Assembly (NCBI GenBank): GCA_029782365.1
Contig: JAKOUW010000143.1
Span: 62,001 to 126,000 of the forward strand
Direction of reading: 5' to 3'
DNA: 64,000 nt
Source of the DNA: Chloroflexota bacterium
Lineage (GTDB): Bacteria > Chloroflexota > Anaerolineae > Anaerolineales > UBA4823
Position 1 is the stretch's first letter, and each line of letters begins with the position of its first letter. The translations under genes were made by a program, and so were the position numbers. The notes beneath the pieces were generated by a model. It searched no databases. It was not told the origin of the DNA and worked only from the letters and a program-made list of their open reading frames with translations. Positions 31,854 to 39,643 of the stretch are shown here, one piece after another.

Positions 31854-33881
31854 TCAGCTTGCGTACCAGTATCCTTCAGCATTGATGTAGACATCCAGGT
31901 CAAAGGGCGCCCCTTCGTTGGGCAGGTTCTGCAGCTTGGCGTTCACCGAATTGGGTTTCACCTGGTGCCCTACCGTGGGGATCATCACATAGTGATCGGA
32001 CATCCATTGGAAGAGCTTGTTGTAGATTTCCAAGCCCTTCTCCGATTCTGGCGGGTAGGCTTTGCGGGCAGTATGCAGGTCGTAGAAATCCTGGATGTAC
32101 TGCGGCGGCTTGCGCCCGTTCTTGCCGTTCGAGCTGAAATACAGCCAGGTCATCGGCGACCAGGGGCCCTTGTGGGCCGGCAGGTAATCCTCGGAAATGC
32201 CCGTGGACCAGGCCTCGCCGTCGTTCCACTTCAAGGAAGCCATGAGGGAGTTATCGGAAGCGCGCTGGTACCACAGGGCGCTGTCGATCACATCCAGCTC
32301 GACATGCAGGCCGGCCTTCTGGATTTGTTCCTTGAGCAGTTCAGAGATGGGGGTTTCTTCCGGCGCTTCGATGGTGTAGAACGAGATGCGGAAGATAAAG
32401 GGATTGCCGTCCGGCCCCAGGCGCAGACCGTCGCTGCCGCGCTTGTCGAAGCCCAGCTCATCCAGCAGTTTGTTGGCGAGCGCCAGGTCAGGCCCGGTGG
32501 CATTCATCATCGGCTTGCCGAACTTACCAAAGAAGACGGACTTGTTGACCTCCTGCGGGTCCATGGCGGCGGCCAGCGCTTTGCCAAATCGGTTATCCGC
32601 ATCGGTGATCAGCTTCTGCCATACGCTGTCGGCTTTGTCATACTCGAAGTCGTGGTTGAGGAACAGCATGATGGGGAAGTTAAACGAGCCGGTGGTGAAG
32701 ATCTTGCGGTTGAACTGGGAAGCGGTTTGCACCAGGGTGGGCATCTGGCTCAGGGCGATGTTGTTGCCGCCCGCCAGGTCCACTTTGCCGGACATGATGG
32801 CGTTCAAGGTGCCGTTGCTGTCAATGGCCAGGTTGTTGACCACCCGGTCGATGTAGGGCAGCTGCAGGCCGTCTGAGTCAACGTGCCAGAAGTAAGGGTT
32901 GCGTTCGAAGACGCGCCGCGTATCGGTGGCTTCGACCAGCACCCAGGCATTCAGGCAGGGCATGCCCAGGGCGCGGATTTCGCCCATATCCCAGTGGGCG
33001 ACGTTCTTCGAATTGAGCAATTTGGTCCAGTCAGTCTCATTGTTGGCTTTCAGGAGCGCATCCAGGTCTTCCTTCTTGGCATATTTGGCGTGAAACTTCT
33101 TCAGGTAGTGGGCCGGCCGGATGAGCATGTCATAGCCTGGGATCCAGGAATTAAGGGAGGCGATGAAGGCGCCGTAGGGTTGGCTGAAGGTGAGTGTAAA
33201 GGTGTTCTCATCTTGAATGGTCAGCTTGGCCGGACCAAGAGCCGAATTGCCATCGGTGTACAGCGCGCCATCCCAGCCGTAATTCATGCCCGGGTCGCCG
33301 TACAGGTCTTCAAAGACGAAGCGCACATCCTCGGTGCTGACCGGCTCGCCATCCGACCATTTTAGACCTTTGCGCAGAGTCAGGGTGTAGGAGGTGTAGT
33401 CGTCCGAGACTTTATATGCGCTGACCACGTTTGGCCGGGAAGCTTTGGTCGACTGGCTGGGCGAGCGCAGAATGGTGCTGGACTGGGCAATGTTGAGGAA
33501 GCCGGTGCCCCAGGTGGCGGCAATGTTAATATCGCCGCCGTACTGGCCGTTTTTCCAGGCGCCGTACTGCTCCTGGATCAGCGTGTCGGGCCCGACCACA
33601 AACGTTTCGGCCGGCAGGCGCTCGTCAATCGGCGGAAGTTTTCCAGCTTTGACACGCTCGGCCAGGAAAGGAGGTTCCACAAAACCACGCGCCGATTTAC
33701 CTCCAGCCAGAAGAGCAGCGGTGGTGGCGGTCGGTTGGGCGGCTGTGGTGGCGGTAGCCTGTACTTCAGTGGGGGCGGTTGTAGAGGTAAGGGAGGGCGC
33801 GCAGGCTGCCATGATCACACCTCCAAGCCCTAAGGCTGAGGCTCGCAAGAACTGTCTACGAGTGATATTATAGTTCTTCAT
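31854..33881 (-). CDS. ABC transporter substrate-binding lipoprotein (SBP_bac_5, Tat-type signal)
   Basis: A 675-residue solute-binding protein of the peptide/nickel type, larger than the usual 500-600. The signal has a twin-arginine motif TRRQFLRAS (R8-R9) and a lipobox VIMAAC with C27, so it may be exported folded and lipid-anchored. The mature domain shows YTLTLRKGLKWSDGEPVSTEDV and GKVDLAGG, typical of family 5. Ligand residues cannot be read. The start ATG at 33881 follows GGAGAAAG; a TTG at 33893 is a poorer choice. It is the first transport gene after the two LacI-type genes. Confidence 0.93.
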   Translation of the reverse strand: MKNYNITRRQFLRASALGLGGVIMAACAPSLTSTTAPTEVQATATTAAQPTATTAALLAGGKSARGFVEPPFLAERVKAGKLPPIDERLPAETFVVGPDTLIQEQYGAWKNGQYGGDINIAATWGTGFLNIAQSSTILRSPSQSTKASRPNVVSAYKVSDDYTSYTLTLRKGLKWSDGEPVSTEDVRFVFEDLYGDPGMNYGWDGALYTDGNSALGPAKLTIQDENTFTLTFSQPYGAFIASLNSWIPGYDMLIRPAHYLKKFHAKYAKKEDLDALLKANNETDWTKLLNSKNVAHWDMGEIRALGMPCLNAWVLVEATDTRRVFERNPYFWHVDSDGLQLPYIDRVVNNLAIDSNGTLNAIMSGKVDLAGGNNIALSQMPTLVQTASQFNRKIFTTGSFNFPIMLFLNHDFEYDKADSVWQKLITDADNRFGKALAAAMDPQEVNKSVFFGKFGKPMMNATGPDLALANKLLDELGFDKRGSDGLRLGPDGNPFIFRISFYTIEAPEETPISELLKEQIQKAGLHVELDVIDSALWYQRASDNSLMASLKWNDGEAWSTGISEDYLPAHKGPWSPMTWLYFSSNGKNGRKPPQYIQDFYDLHTARKAYPPESEKGLEIYNKLFQWMSDHYVMIPTVGHQVKPNSVNAKLQNLPNEGAPFDLDVYINAEGYWYAS

Positions 33882-34004
33882 TTCTTTCTCCAATTTTATC
33901 TCTAATCTTTTTTAGTCGAATAACGGTACTTGGGATACACTTTTATTTACTTGTGCCAGTTCGCACCTCCTTGTTTGTTCATCGTTCATGCCAAGGCTGA
34001 TACG

Positions 34005-34871
34005 CTAAATCGAAGCCCGTTCAATATAAGGACATTCGATCAGGTGTTGAGCGGGGGGAGTTTTGGCTGGGCGTTCGATGAGCTCCACCAGGTGGTTGAT
34101 TGCCCAGACCGCCAGCGCATAATGGGGCAGTTCCATCGTGGAAAGACCCGGGATGAGCGCGGCGGCGATGATCTCCTGGTTGTCAAAGCCCATCACGGCC
34201 ACATCTTTGGGGATGGAAAGGTTGAGGGCCCGCAGGGCATAATAAGCGCCCATCGCCATGCGGTCGCAGAAACAAAACAGGGCCGTTGGAGGGTCAGGCA
34301 AGCGCATCACGGTTTGGGCGCTGCGGAAGCCGCCGTCGGCATCGGAAACATCGGACGTCACCAGGGCCGGGTCAAAGGGGATGTGATGGGCAGCCAGGGC
34401 GGCCAGGTAACCCTGCAGGCGGGCGGTGGTGGCGGGAATCAGATCGCGATTGTTCAGGAAGGCGATGCGTGTGTGCCCTTTTTCGATGAGCTTGTGGGTG
34501 GCGACGAGAGCCGCATTGACCTCATCCGGGACGACCGATGGCAGAGAACGGTCGGGCACAAAGCAGTCAATCAAGACGGATGGCGTGCGCCATAACAGAT
34601 CAGGCGGGTTCACCGGGCGATGATACATGGTGGCATAGAGGATGCCCGCAACCTGGCGCTCGACCATCATATCGAAGGCGGCTGCCTGCAGTTGGGGATC
34701 ATTCTTGGTGTTGAAGAGAAGCAGGACCTTGCCCAGCCTGGCGGCGGCGTCTTGAGCGCCCTCGAAGATTTTTACCGCATAGGGAGTGGTGACGATTTCA
34801 TCGGAGACAAACCCGAAGATGCCTGAGCGTTGGGATGGTGAACCTGGATTGGTTTTCTCTTGATCTGGCAT
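34005..34871 (-). CDS. LacI-family ligand-binding protein lacking the HTH domain
   Basis: A 288-residue protein collinear with the LacI effector-binding core: SGIFGFVSDEIVTTPYAVKIFEG, VAGILYATMYHRPV, VPDEVNAALVATHKLIEKGHTRI and VAVMGFDNQEI. It ends with IECPYIERASI, matching the neighbour's IACPFIPRASI. It lacks the 60-residue DNA-binding headpiece and hinge; only 15 residues precede the core. The 66-base gap upstream is too short to hide a headpiece, and GAAGG precedes the ATG, so the short form looks genuine. It probably arose by duplication of the next gene. It could form mixed dimers with it and tune repression, or act as a sugar-binding decoy. No signal peptide is present, so it is not a periplasmic receptor. 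Confidence 0.85.
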   Translation of the reverse strand: MPDQEKTNPGSPSQRSGIFGFVSDEIVTTPYAVKIFEGAQDAAARLGKVLLLFNTKNDPQLQAAAFDMMVERQVAGILYATMYHRPVNPPDLLWRTPSVLIDCFVPDRSLPSVVPDEVNAALVATHKLIEKGHTRIAFLNNRDLIPATTARLQGYLAALAAHHIPFDPALVTSDVSDADGGFRSAQTVMRLPDPPTALFCFCDRMAMGAYYALRALNLSIPKDVAVMGFDNQEIIAAALIPGLSTMELPHYALAVWAINHLVELIERPAKTPPAQHLIECPYIERASI

Positions 34872-34886
34872 ATGTCCTGGCCTTCT

Positions 34887-34905
34887 TTACTAAATCGTAT
34901 TAGTA
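34887..34905. promoter_or_regulatory. LacI-type operator candidate upstream of the HTH-less gene
   Basis: TTACTAAATCGTATTAGTA contains inverted half-sites TACTAA and TTAGTA separated by six bases with a central CG. It sits 16 bases upstream of the ATG at 34871 and differs in a single base from the site at 35981. Confidence 0.7.
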
Positions 34906-34937
34906 GATCACAAAAAAAATGGGAACTTCCATGGTTG

Positions 34938-35954
34938 CTAAATCGATGCTCGTGGAATAAATGGACAGGCGATCTTGTGCTGGACGGGCGCCAGCTTGCC
35001 CTCCTGGGCCAGGTTATCCAACAGGTATTGGGTGGCCCATTTGCCCATCTCATAATGCGGCAGTTCCATCGATGAAAGGGGAGGATAAAGATAGCCTGAG
35101 ATGATCTCCTGGTTGTCAAATCCCATGACTGCGACATCGTTGGGTATGGAAAGACCGAGCTTGCGCAGGGCATCGTAGGCGCCCATCGCCATGCGGTCAT
35201 TGAAACAGAAAATGGCGGTCGGCCGTTCGGGTATTTGCATCAGGGCTTGAGCGCCGCGATAACCGCCGTCCGATGAGCTGTTGTCCGTGACCACCAGGGC
35301 CGGGTCAAACGGAATTCCGTGGTCGGCGAGGGCGGCTTGGTATCCTGCCAGGCGCAGCCCGGTTGCCGGAATGGGATCCTGGTTGTTGATAAAGCCCACC
35401 CTGGTGTGACCTTTTTCGATCAAGATGTGCGTCGCATGATACCCGCCGCCAACTTCGTCGGGAACCACCGAAGGCAGCGAGTGATCGGCCACAAAGCAGT
35501 CCAGCAGCACGGTGGGCAGTCCCCATAAGACCGGCGGAAGCTCGACCTGGCGGTGATACATCGTGGCGTAGATAATGCCTTCCACCTGGCGGCCGATGAG
35601 CATATTGATGGCGGAGGCCTGTAAGCGGGCGTCATTTTTGGTGTTGGCCAGCAGAAGAATTTTTTCCTGGTCCCAGGCCACATCCTGAGCGCCTTCGAAG
35701 ATTTTGCCGGCAAACGGCGTGATGGCGATTTCATCGGTCACAAAGCCGATGATCCCGGAACGCTGGGTGCGCAAACTCTGGGCGACCGCGTTCGGGCGAT
35801 AATCAAGCTGGGCGATGACCGCCAGGACTTTTTCCTTCGTTTCATCCGGAATTTCAGGATTGCCGTTAATCACAAAAGAAACGGTCGTCTGTGAGACGCC
35901 TGCCATTTTCGCCACATCATTCATCGTCGGTTTGGGTTTCTTTTGTTGATTCAT
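34938..35954 (-). CDS. LacI-family transcriptional regulator of the fructan locus
   Basis: A 338-residue repressor. The DNA-binding headpiece is at residues 10-60 (TMNDVAKMAGVSQTTVSFVI, then LDYRPNAVAQSLRTQRS), followed by the periplasmic-binding-like effector domain with MGFDNQEI and an RASI end. It is the first gene of the minus-strand fructan locus, with an operator-like palindrome 27-45 bases upstream of its start and another one between it and the next gene. This suggests autoregulation and sugar-induced control of the whole locus; the inducer may be fructose, sucrose or a fructo-oligosaccharide. The start is ATG 35954, with a GTG one codon earlier; no strong ribosome site is visible. 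Confidence 0.93.
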   Translation of the reverse strand: MNQQKKPKPTMNDVAKMAGVSQTTVSFVINGNPEIPDETKEKVLAVIAQLDYRPNAVAQSLRTQRSGIIGFVTDEIAITPFAGKIFEGAQDVAWDQEKILLLANTKNDARLQASAINMLIGRQVEGIIYATMYHRQVELPPVLWGLPTVLLDCFVADHSLPSVVPDEVGGGYHATHILIEKGHTRVGFINNQDPIPATGLRLAGYQAALADHGIPFDPALVVTDNSSSDGGYRGAQALMQIPERPTAIFCFNDRMAMGAYDALRKLGLSIPNDVAVMGFDNQEIISGYLYPPLSSMELPHYEMGKWATQYLLDNLAQEGKLAPVQHKIACPFIPRASI

Positions 35955-35980
35955 CACAAGGGCCGGAAAACTTTTACGAA

Positions 35981-35999
35981 TTAGTAAATCGTATTAGTA
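35981..35999. promoter_or_regulatory. LacI-type operator candidate upstream of the lacI gene
   Basis: TTAGTAAATCGTATTAGTA lies 27 bases upstream of the lacI start and is identical, bar one base, to the site at 34887. A TTAGTA half-site is clear; the other half deviates by one base from the perfect inverted repeat. The position suits repression of the locus promoter. Confidence 0.7.
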
Positions 36000-36208
36000 G
36001 TATAGAACAGTTTGTGGCGAAAGTCAATAGCCAATTTTGGCAAGGTTAAGGAGAACGGGGCAATTTCATTACCCAGATCAAGCAAGCTTTGATCACCCAT
36101 GGCACTTTCAAGGATGAAAAGCCATGCCAATCGCCCCACCCCGAACCCTGGCTTTATCTCTCTTCATAAGGGTTGTCCAAGAACAGGAGAACAAATTTTT
36201 CTGCCAGC

Positions 36209-36233
36209 AGGGGCAGGTCTAAGACCCGCCCCT
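36209..36233. repeat. REP-like imperfect palindrome
   Basis: AGGGGCAGGTCT, AA-centred, then AGACCCGCCCCT form an imperfect palindrome with one mismatch. This type of GGGGC-GGTCT/AGACC-GCCCC element is common between genes in high-G+C genomes. Only one copy is seen in the window. Confidence 0.5.
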
Positions 36234-36376
36234 ACCACCACCTGTGTTGCTCTGGCTATCCCACATCGTTCTTTTTGGACAGGCCCCCTTTTTTATTCTC
36301 TTGTGCCAAAAGGCCCAAACCTGTGTATAATAAAGTATCTCTCTCATCTCTTTTTAATTGAATAGTGGAGGAATAA

Positions 36377-37021
36377 ATGACCAATAGGAAAATCTCTTCT
36401 CTGCGTGCTCTATTCAGCCTGCTGTTGACCTGCGCCCTGCTGCTCGGCCTGGCGCTGCCGGCGCTGGCGGCGACGGTGGAGCTGGTCAAGAACGGCACCT
36501 TCAACACCGACCTCTCTCAGTGGACGAACGTGGGCGGCTTCTGGAGCCGGTCAGCCGGCGGCCTGGCAAACGGCACCAACGGCGCGCTGATGTACCAGTG
36601 CATTAACATCACCAGCTACCCGGCCGGAACTGCGACATACGTGGCATCCGCCACCCCAATTATCGGTGTGAACACCGAAGTGTGGGTTGAGTTTTTTGAC
36701 GGCGCTGACTGTGTGGACTCCGTCAACGGCTCGGGCCACGGCAATGGCTTCGCTACATACGTCTTGGATTCTGTCACCCCGAGCATTAACAGCATCTTCC
36801 CCGGCGGCAACGAGGCCTCCATCATGGTGGCGGCGGTGTGCGGCGGCGTGAGCTGCACGGTGGATAACATCAGCCTGTCGGGCGCCGACCCCACCGCCGT
36901 CAGCCTGCTGTCTTTCCAGAGCGCTCACGGCCTGCCTGCCTGGCTGCTGCCGGCGGCTTTCTGCGCCCTGCTGTTGGGCGGCGCGCTGCTGGCCTTCCGG
37001 CGCCTGCGCCGAGCGGCCTGA
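36377..37021 (+). CDS. Secreted, C-tail-anchored beta-sandwich protein (paralogue C)
   Basis: A 214-residue third paralogue of the genes at 12870 and 13715. The signal peptide ends near ALAA (residue 31). The domain starts ELVKNGTFNTDLSQWTN, closer to the classical CBM4/DUF642-type NGxF...W opening than A and B, and closes CTVDNISLSGADP. The tail reads PTAVSLLSF, then a GLPAWLLP linker, a hydrophobic helix (AAFCALLLGGALLAF) and RRLRRAA. GTGGAGGA lies 6-7 bases before the ATG, and a TATAAT at 36326-36331 may be its -10 element. It lies 22 kb from its relatives, so dispersal rather than local duplication alone explains the family. Confidence 0.8.
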   Translation: MTNRKISSLRALFSLLLTCALLLGLALPALAATVELVKNGTFNTDLSQWTNVGGFWSRSAGGLANGTNGALMYQCINITSYPAGTATYVASATPIIGVNTEVWVEFFDGADCVDSVNGSGHGNGFATYVLDSVTPSINSIFPGGNEASIMVAAVCGGVSCTVDNISLSGADPTAVSLLSFQSAHGLPAWLLPAAFCALLLGGALLAFRRLRRAA

Positions 37022-37105
37022 GCCAGCCCGGCGGACTGCGATCACCGCCCTCAACCGGTGGGCGCGCAACCAAGAACCTCCTTTTTGAGGGGTTGTGTTT
37101 TGATT

Positions 37106-37146
37106 GGAAAACAAAACGGGCGGCGGCAGTTGCCTGCCGCCGCCCG
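37106..37146 (-). terminator. Intrinsic terminator of the Asp-box protein gene
   Basis: Reading the minus strand, CGGGCGGCGGCAG pairs perfectly with CTGCCGCCGCCCG (13 bp, 4-base loop) and is followed by TTTTGTTTTCC. It lies 30 bases beyond the stop of the gene ending at 37176. The stem may also stop read-through from the + strand paralogue C gene, although it has no T-run in that direction. Confidence 0.88.
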
Positions 37147-37175
37147 CCGTTGGGCGAACTGCTTTCGTGGGAAAG

Positions 37176-38747
37176 TTAGTTGCGGTGGTTGATGCCGTTG
37201 TTATCCACGATGTTCCACAGGCTGGCGGCGTTCGTCCCGCCGTTGCCCGAGAAGAGCACGGCGTCGTTGGCCGATGACAGGCTGCCAGAGGCCAGGCCGG
37301 GGCTGAATGTATCGATGGGAGCGGCGCAGTTATCCAGGCCGCTGGTGGTGCAGCTCGTGGCGGCGCCGGTGGTCGGGGTGAAGGCCGCCCCGAAGATGCC
37401 GTGCGCCAGGTTGTCCGAACCGTAGGAAGTCGAGATGTAGTCGCCCACCATGCGCCCCTGGCTGGTGGTCGCCGCCCAGGTGGAGCTCATCCCGCCGACG
37501 ATGGTCTGGGGGGTGCTCCAGGTGCTGCCGGCGTTGGCCGAGGAAATGAAGCCGACGCTGAGCTGAGTGCTGCCTTTGGGGTAGAAATAATAGGTCAGGC
37601 CGAGCTGAGCCGAGGCGCCAGAGGTGGCGCGGTTGACCGCCAGGCCGGGGATAAAGTGGTCGATGGCGCTGGAGGTGGCGTCGATCGGGACGCGGCTGAC
37701 CGCCGACCAGCTCGTGCCGGTGGCATTGAGCGAGTGTGCGATGACAATATCATTGACTTTGCAGGCGGTGCGGAAGCGGCAGTCGGTCCACGTGACGTAG
37801 ACCGTGCCGGCGGCGTCGATCTCGGCCGAGGGCAGCGGGCCTTCGCGCAGGCTGCCGGCCACTTTGTGGTGCCGGATGGTGGCGATGGTGGTCACCGCGC
37901 TCCAGGTCAGGCCGCCGTTGCTGGAATAGAATGCGCCGACCGCTGTTTCGTTGGCGTTGTCGGTGGGGACGATGACGGTGCCGTTGGGGTGAACCACCGG
38001 CTGGCCGCCGATCACGCCGGCGTTGTTGCTCAAGGCTGGGCCCCAGGTCAGGCCGCCGTCGGTGGAGGTGCTCATGTAGAGCTTATTGCCGGCGCCGTTG
38101 TCATCCCACTCGGTGTAGCAGTTGCCGTAGAAGGGGCTGGCGGCGGTGTCGTCGCACACGATCCAGTTCTTGTCAGGGCTGAGGCTGGAGTTCTCGGTCA
38201 GGACGGGGTTGCCCCAGGTCAGGCCGCCGTCGGTCGAGCGGCTGGTGTAGACCGCCACACCCTTGACACCGCCCGCTTCCGTCAAGACGAGCGAGGAAAT
38301 CATCCAGGTGTTGTGCCGGGCGTCATACGCCACGGCGGCATCCGTGGCGCGGTCATAGGGGCCGCCGCCGGCGTACTTGGTCAGCCCGGGCAGCAGGCCG
38401 CTGGTCCAGGTGGAGCCGTTGTCGCTGGAGGTGGACCAGCCGATGGCGCAGGCGCCGCCGTCATAGATGCGTCCCACCTGGTAGGCAGCGACGATCGTCG
38501 AGCCGAAGGAAAAGCTGTCGGGCTCAACGTTGGCGTGGTGGTTGGTGGAAGCCGAGGCGGCGCAGGTGGCCTGGGTGTACGGGTCGCTGGCCATCTGCAG
38601 GGGGGCGGCCAGGGCCGCGGAAGTGGGCAGGATGGCGCTGCCCAACATCGTCAGGGGCATGAACAGGGATAAGACGAAAGAAACAATCGTCACGACAGCG
38701 GCCACAAGGCTGGGCTTGAGCCTGCGGAACAACACGGCAGTATTCAT
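37176..38747 (-). CDS. Secreted Asp-box (BNR/sialidase-fold) beta-propeller protein
   Basis: A 523-residue exported protein; the signal peptide has a long hydrophobic stretch ending near SAALAAP at about residue 48. At least five Asp-box repeats (S-x-D-x-G-x-T-W) are present: SSDNGSTW, STDGGLTW twice, SSNGGLTW and SANAGSTW, which mark the turns of a six-blade sialidase-like propeller. The catalytic arginine triad and Tyr/Glu pair of true sialidases cannot be confidently placed, so a glycan-binding or cell-surface role is as likely as hydrolysis. It has a strong terminator downstream. Cysteine pairs (DCRFRTAC, TSCTTSGLDNC) suggest extracytoplasmic disulfides. Confidence 0.83.
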   Translation of the reverse strand: MNTAVLFRRLKPSLVAAVVTIVSFVLSLFMPLTMLGSAILPTSAALAAPLQMASDPYTQATCAASASTNHHANVEPDSFSFGSTIVAAYQVGRIYDGGACAIGWSTSSDNGSTWTSGLLPGLTKYAGGGPYDRATDAAVAYDARHNTWMISSLVLTEAGGVKGVAVYTSRSTDGGLTWGNPVLTENSSLSPDKNWIVCDDTAASPFYGNCYTEWDDNGAGNKLYMSTSTDGGLTWGPALSNNAGVIGGQPVVHPNGTVIVPTDNANETAVGAFYSSNGGLTWSAVTTIATIRHHKVAGSLREGPLPSAEIDAAGTVYVTWTDCRFRTACKVNDIVIAHSLNATGTSWSAVSRVPIDATSSAIDHFIPGLAVNRATSGASAQLGLTYYFYPKGSTQLSVGFISSANAGSTWSTPQTIVGGMSSTWAATTSQGRMVGDYISTSYGSDNLAHGIFGAAFTPTTGAATSCTTSGLDNCAAPIDTFSPGLASGSLSSANDAVLFSGNGGTNAASLWNIVDNNGINHRN

Positions 38748-38914
38748 ACGATCTCCTGGGTCGAAAACGGTAAATTGGGTAATGAAAATGGAGGCTGCCG
38801 GGGAAATCCCCCCAGTTACGCCTGTTTATTTTAGATAATTTAGATATTATATATCCAATTGAGTCGGCGTCAAGGGGGCTGCCCCCCGCCGGGAGGAAGC
38901 GAGGGCCCCTCGTG

Positions 38915-38973
38915 TCCGGGCGCAGGGGTACATCGATAGAGCATGGGGTTGTTCAGCCTCCCCTGCGCCCCAC
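38915..38973. repeat. Second copy of the CGCAGGGGTA dispersed repeat
   Basis: GGGCGCAGGGGTA followed by ATCGA, and after 30 bases the inverse CCCCTGCGCCCC, reproduce the units found at 16398-16540. It lies in the gap between two minus-strand genes (37176-38747 and 39017-39616). Confidence 0.55.
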
Positions 38974-39016
38974 CGAACCGCCATTCGGCGCGGCGCCCCT
39001 GCGGCGCGGCCATCTT

Positions 39017-39616
39017 TCAGCGCAGCAGGAACTCCCACAGCGAGGCGAACAAAAAGAGCGGCACACACAGCAGGAAGATGCGCAGCAGATCGTACAGCGC
39101 TTCTTTGGGCATGGTCAGCCAGGTGGGGCTGCGGTAATACTCGGGGGGGCGGTACAGCGCCAGGCCGGCATTGATCCCTGCGCCGCCGGAGAGCGTGTAC
39201 GGAATGAGCTGGAGCAGTAAGGTGCTCAGGTAATACAAAGCCTCGGCCGGGTCGGCCAGGCGGTTGGCGTGCGCGCCGTCCAGCACGACGACGCCGCCCA
39301 CCCAGCCGCGGTAGGCGATGAACGGCAGAGAGGGAAGCACCCCCAGGCCGGCGAGCCCGGTGCTGACCCCACCGGTCAAGTTGCCGCCGAAGTCCAGCAG
39401 GCCCGCCTGCCAGCGCTGGTTTTGGTCCAGGGCCACCAGCACGGGACTGCTCTGCGCCTGTGACACCAGGCTGTCGCGCGACTGCACCGCCAGCGGGAAG
39501 CCGCCCAGCGCCAGGGCCATGCCCACCGCCGCCGAGAGCAAATACAGCCCGCCCACCGCCAGGATGGCCCGGCGGGCGCGCCACACCGCACGCCGCAGGT
39601 GAAGAGATTGGAACAT
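39017..39616 (-). CDS. SpoIIM-like integral membrane protein
   Basis: A 199-residue protein with about four to five hydrophobic helices. It resembles the stage II sporulation protein M/DUF95 family: an AVGMALALGG first helix, LVALDQNQRWQAGLLDFGGNLTGG, then LLLQLIPYTLSGGAGINAGLAL, the counterpart of the family's HGxxELxAixiagGaGl motif, and a C-terminal helix. There is no sign of sporulation genes nearby, and the family is widespread in non-sporulating bacteria with unknown function. The ATG at 39616 is chosen; a TATAAT (minus strand, 39632-39627) ends 10 bases before it and no ribosome site is present, so a leaderless transcript is possible. Confidence 0.65.
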   Translation of the reverse strand: MFQSLHLRRAVWRARRAILAVGGLYLLSAAVGMALALGGFPLAVQSRDSLVSQAQSSPVLVALDQNQRWQAGLLDFGGNLTGGVSTGLAGLGVLPSLPFIAYRGWVGGVVVLDGAHANRLADPAEALYYLSTLLLQLIPYTLSGGAGINAGLALYRPPEYYRSPTWLTMPKEALYDLLRIFLLCVPLFLFASLWEFLLR

Positions 39617-39643
39617 ACTTGATCTCATTATACTTGTTGTCTT

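Larger units (their letters stand above)
35958..36376. other. Intergenic region between the lacI gene and paralogue C
   Basis: This 419-base gap holds the operator-like site near 35981, an imperfect REP-like palindrome near 36209, and a TATAAT at 36326-36331 likely serving paralogue C. The rest has short open frames without ribosome sites and nothing I can assign as a gene. Confidence 0.6.

Noticed and set aside
31587..32876. 429-codon + strand frame opposite the binding-protein gene
   Set aside because: No family features; antisense to a clear SBP_bac_5 lipoprotein.
37401..38672. 423-codon + strand frame opposite the Asp-box gene
   Set aside because: Shadow frame rich in Gly/Ala/Val/Asp; the minus-strand frame has a signal peptide and Asp-box repeats.
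38847..39584. 245-codon minus-strand frame overlapping the SpoIIM-like gene
   Set aside because: Gly/Arg/Ala-rich without membrane or other features; the alternative frame has clear membrane helices and the family motif.
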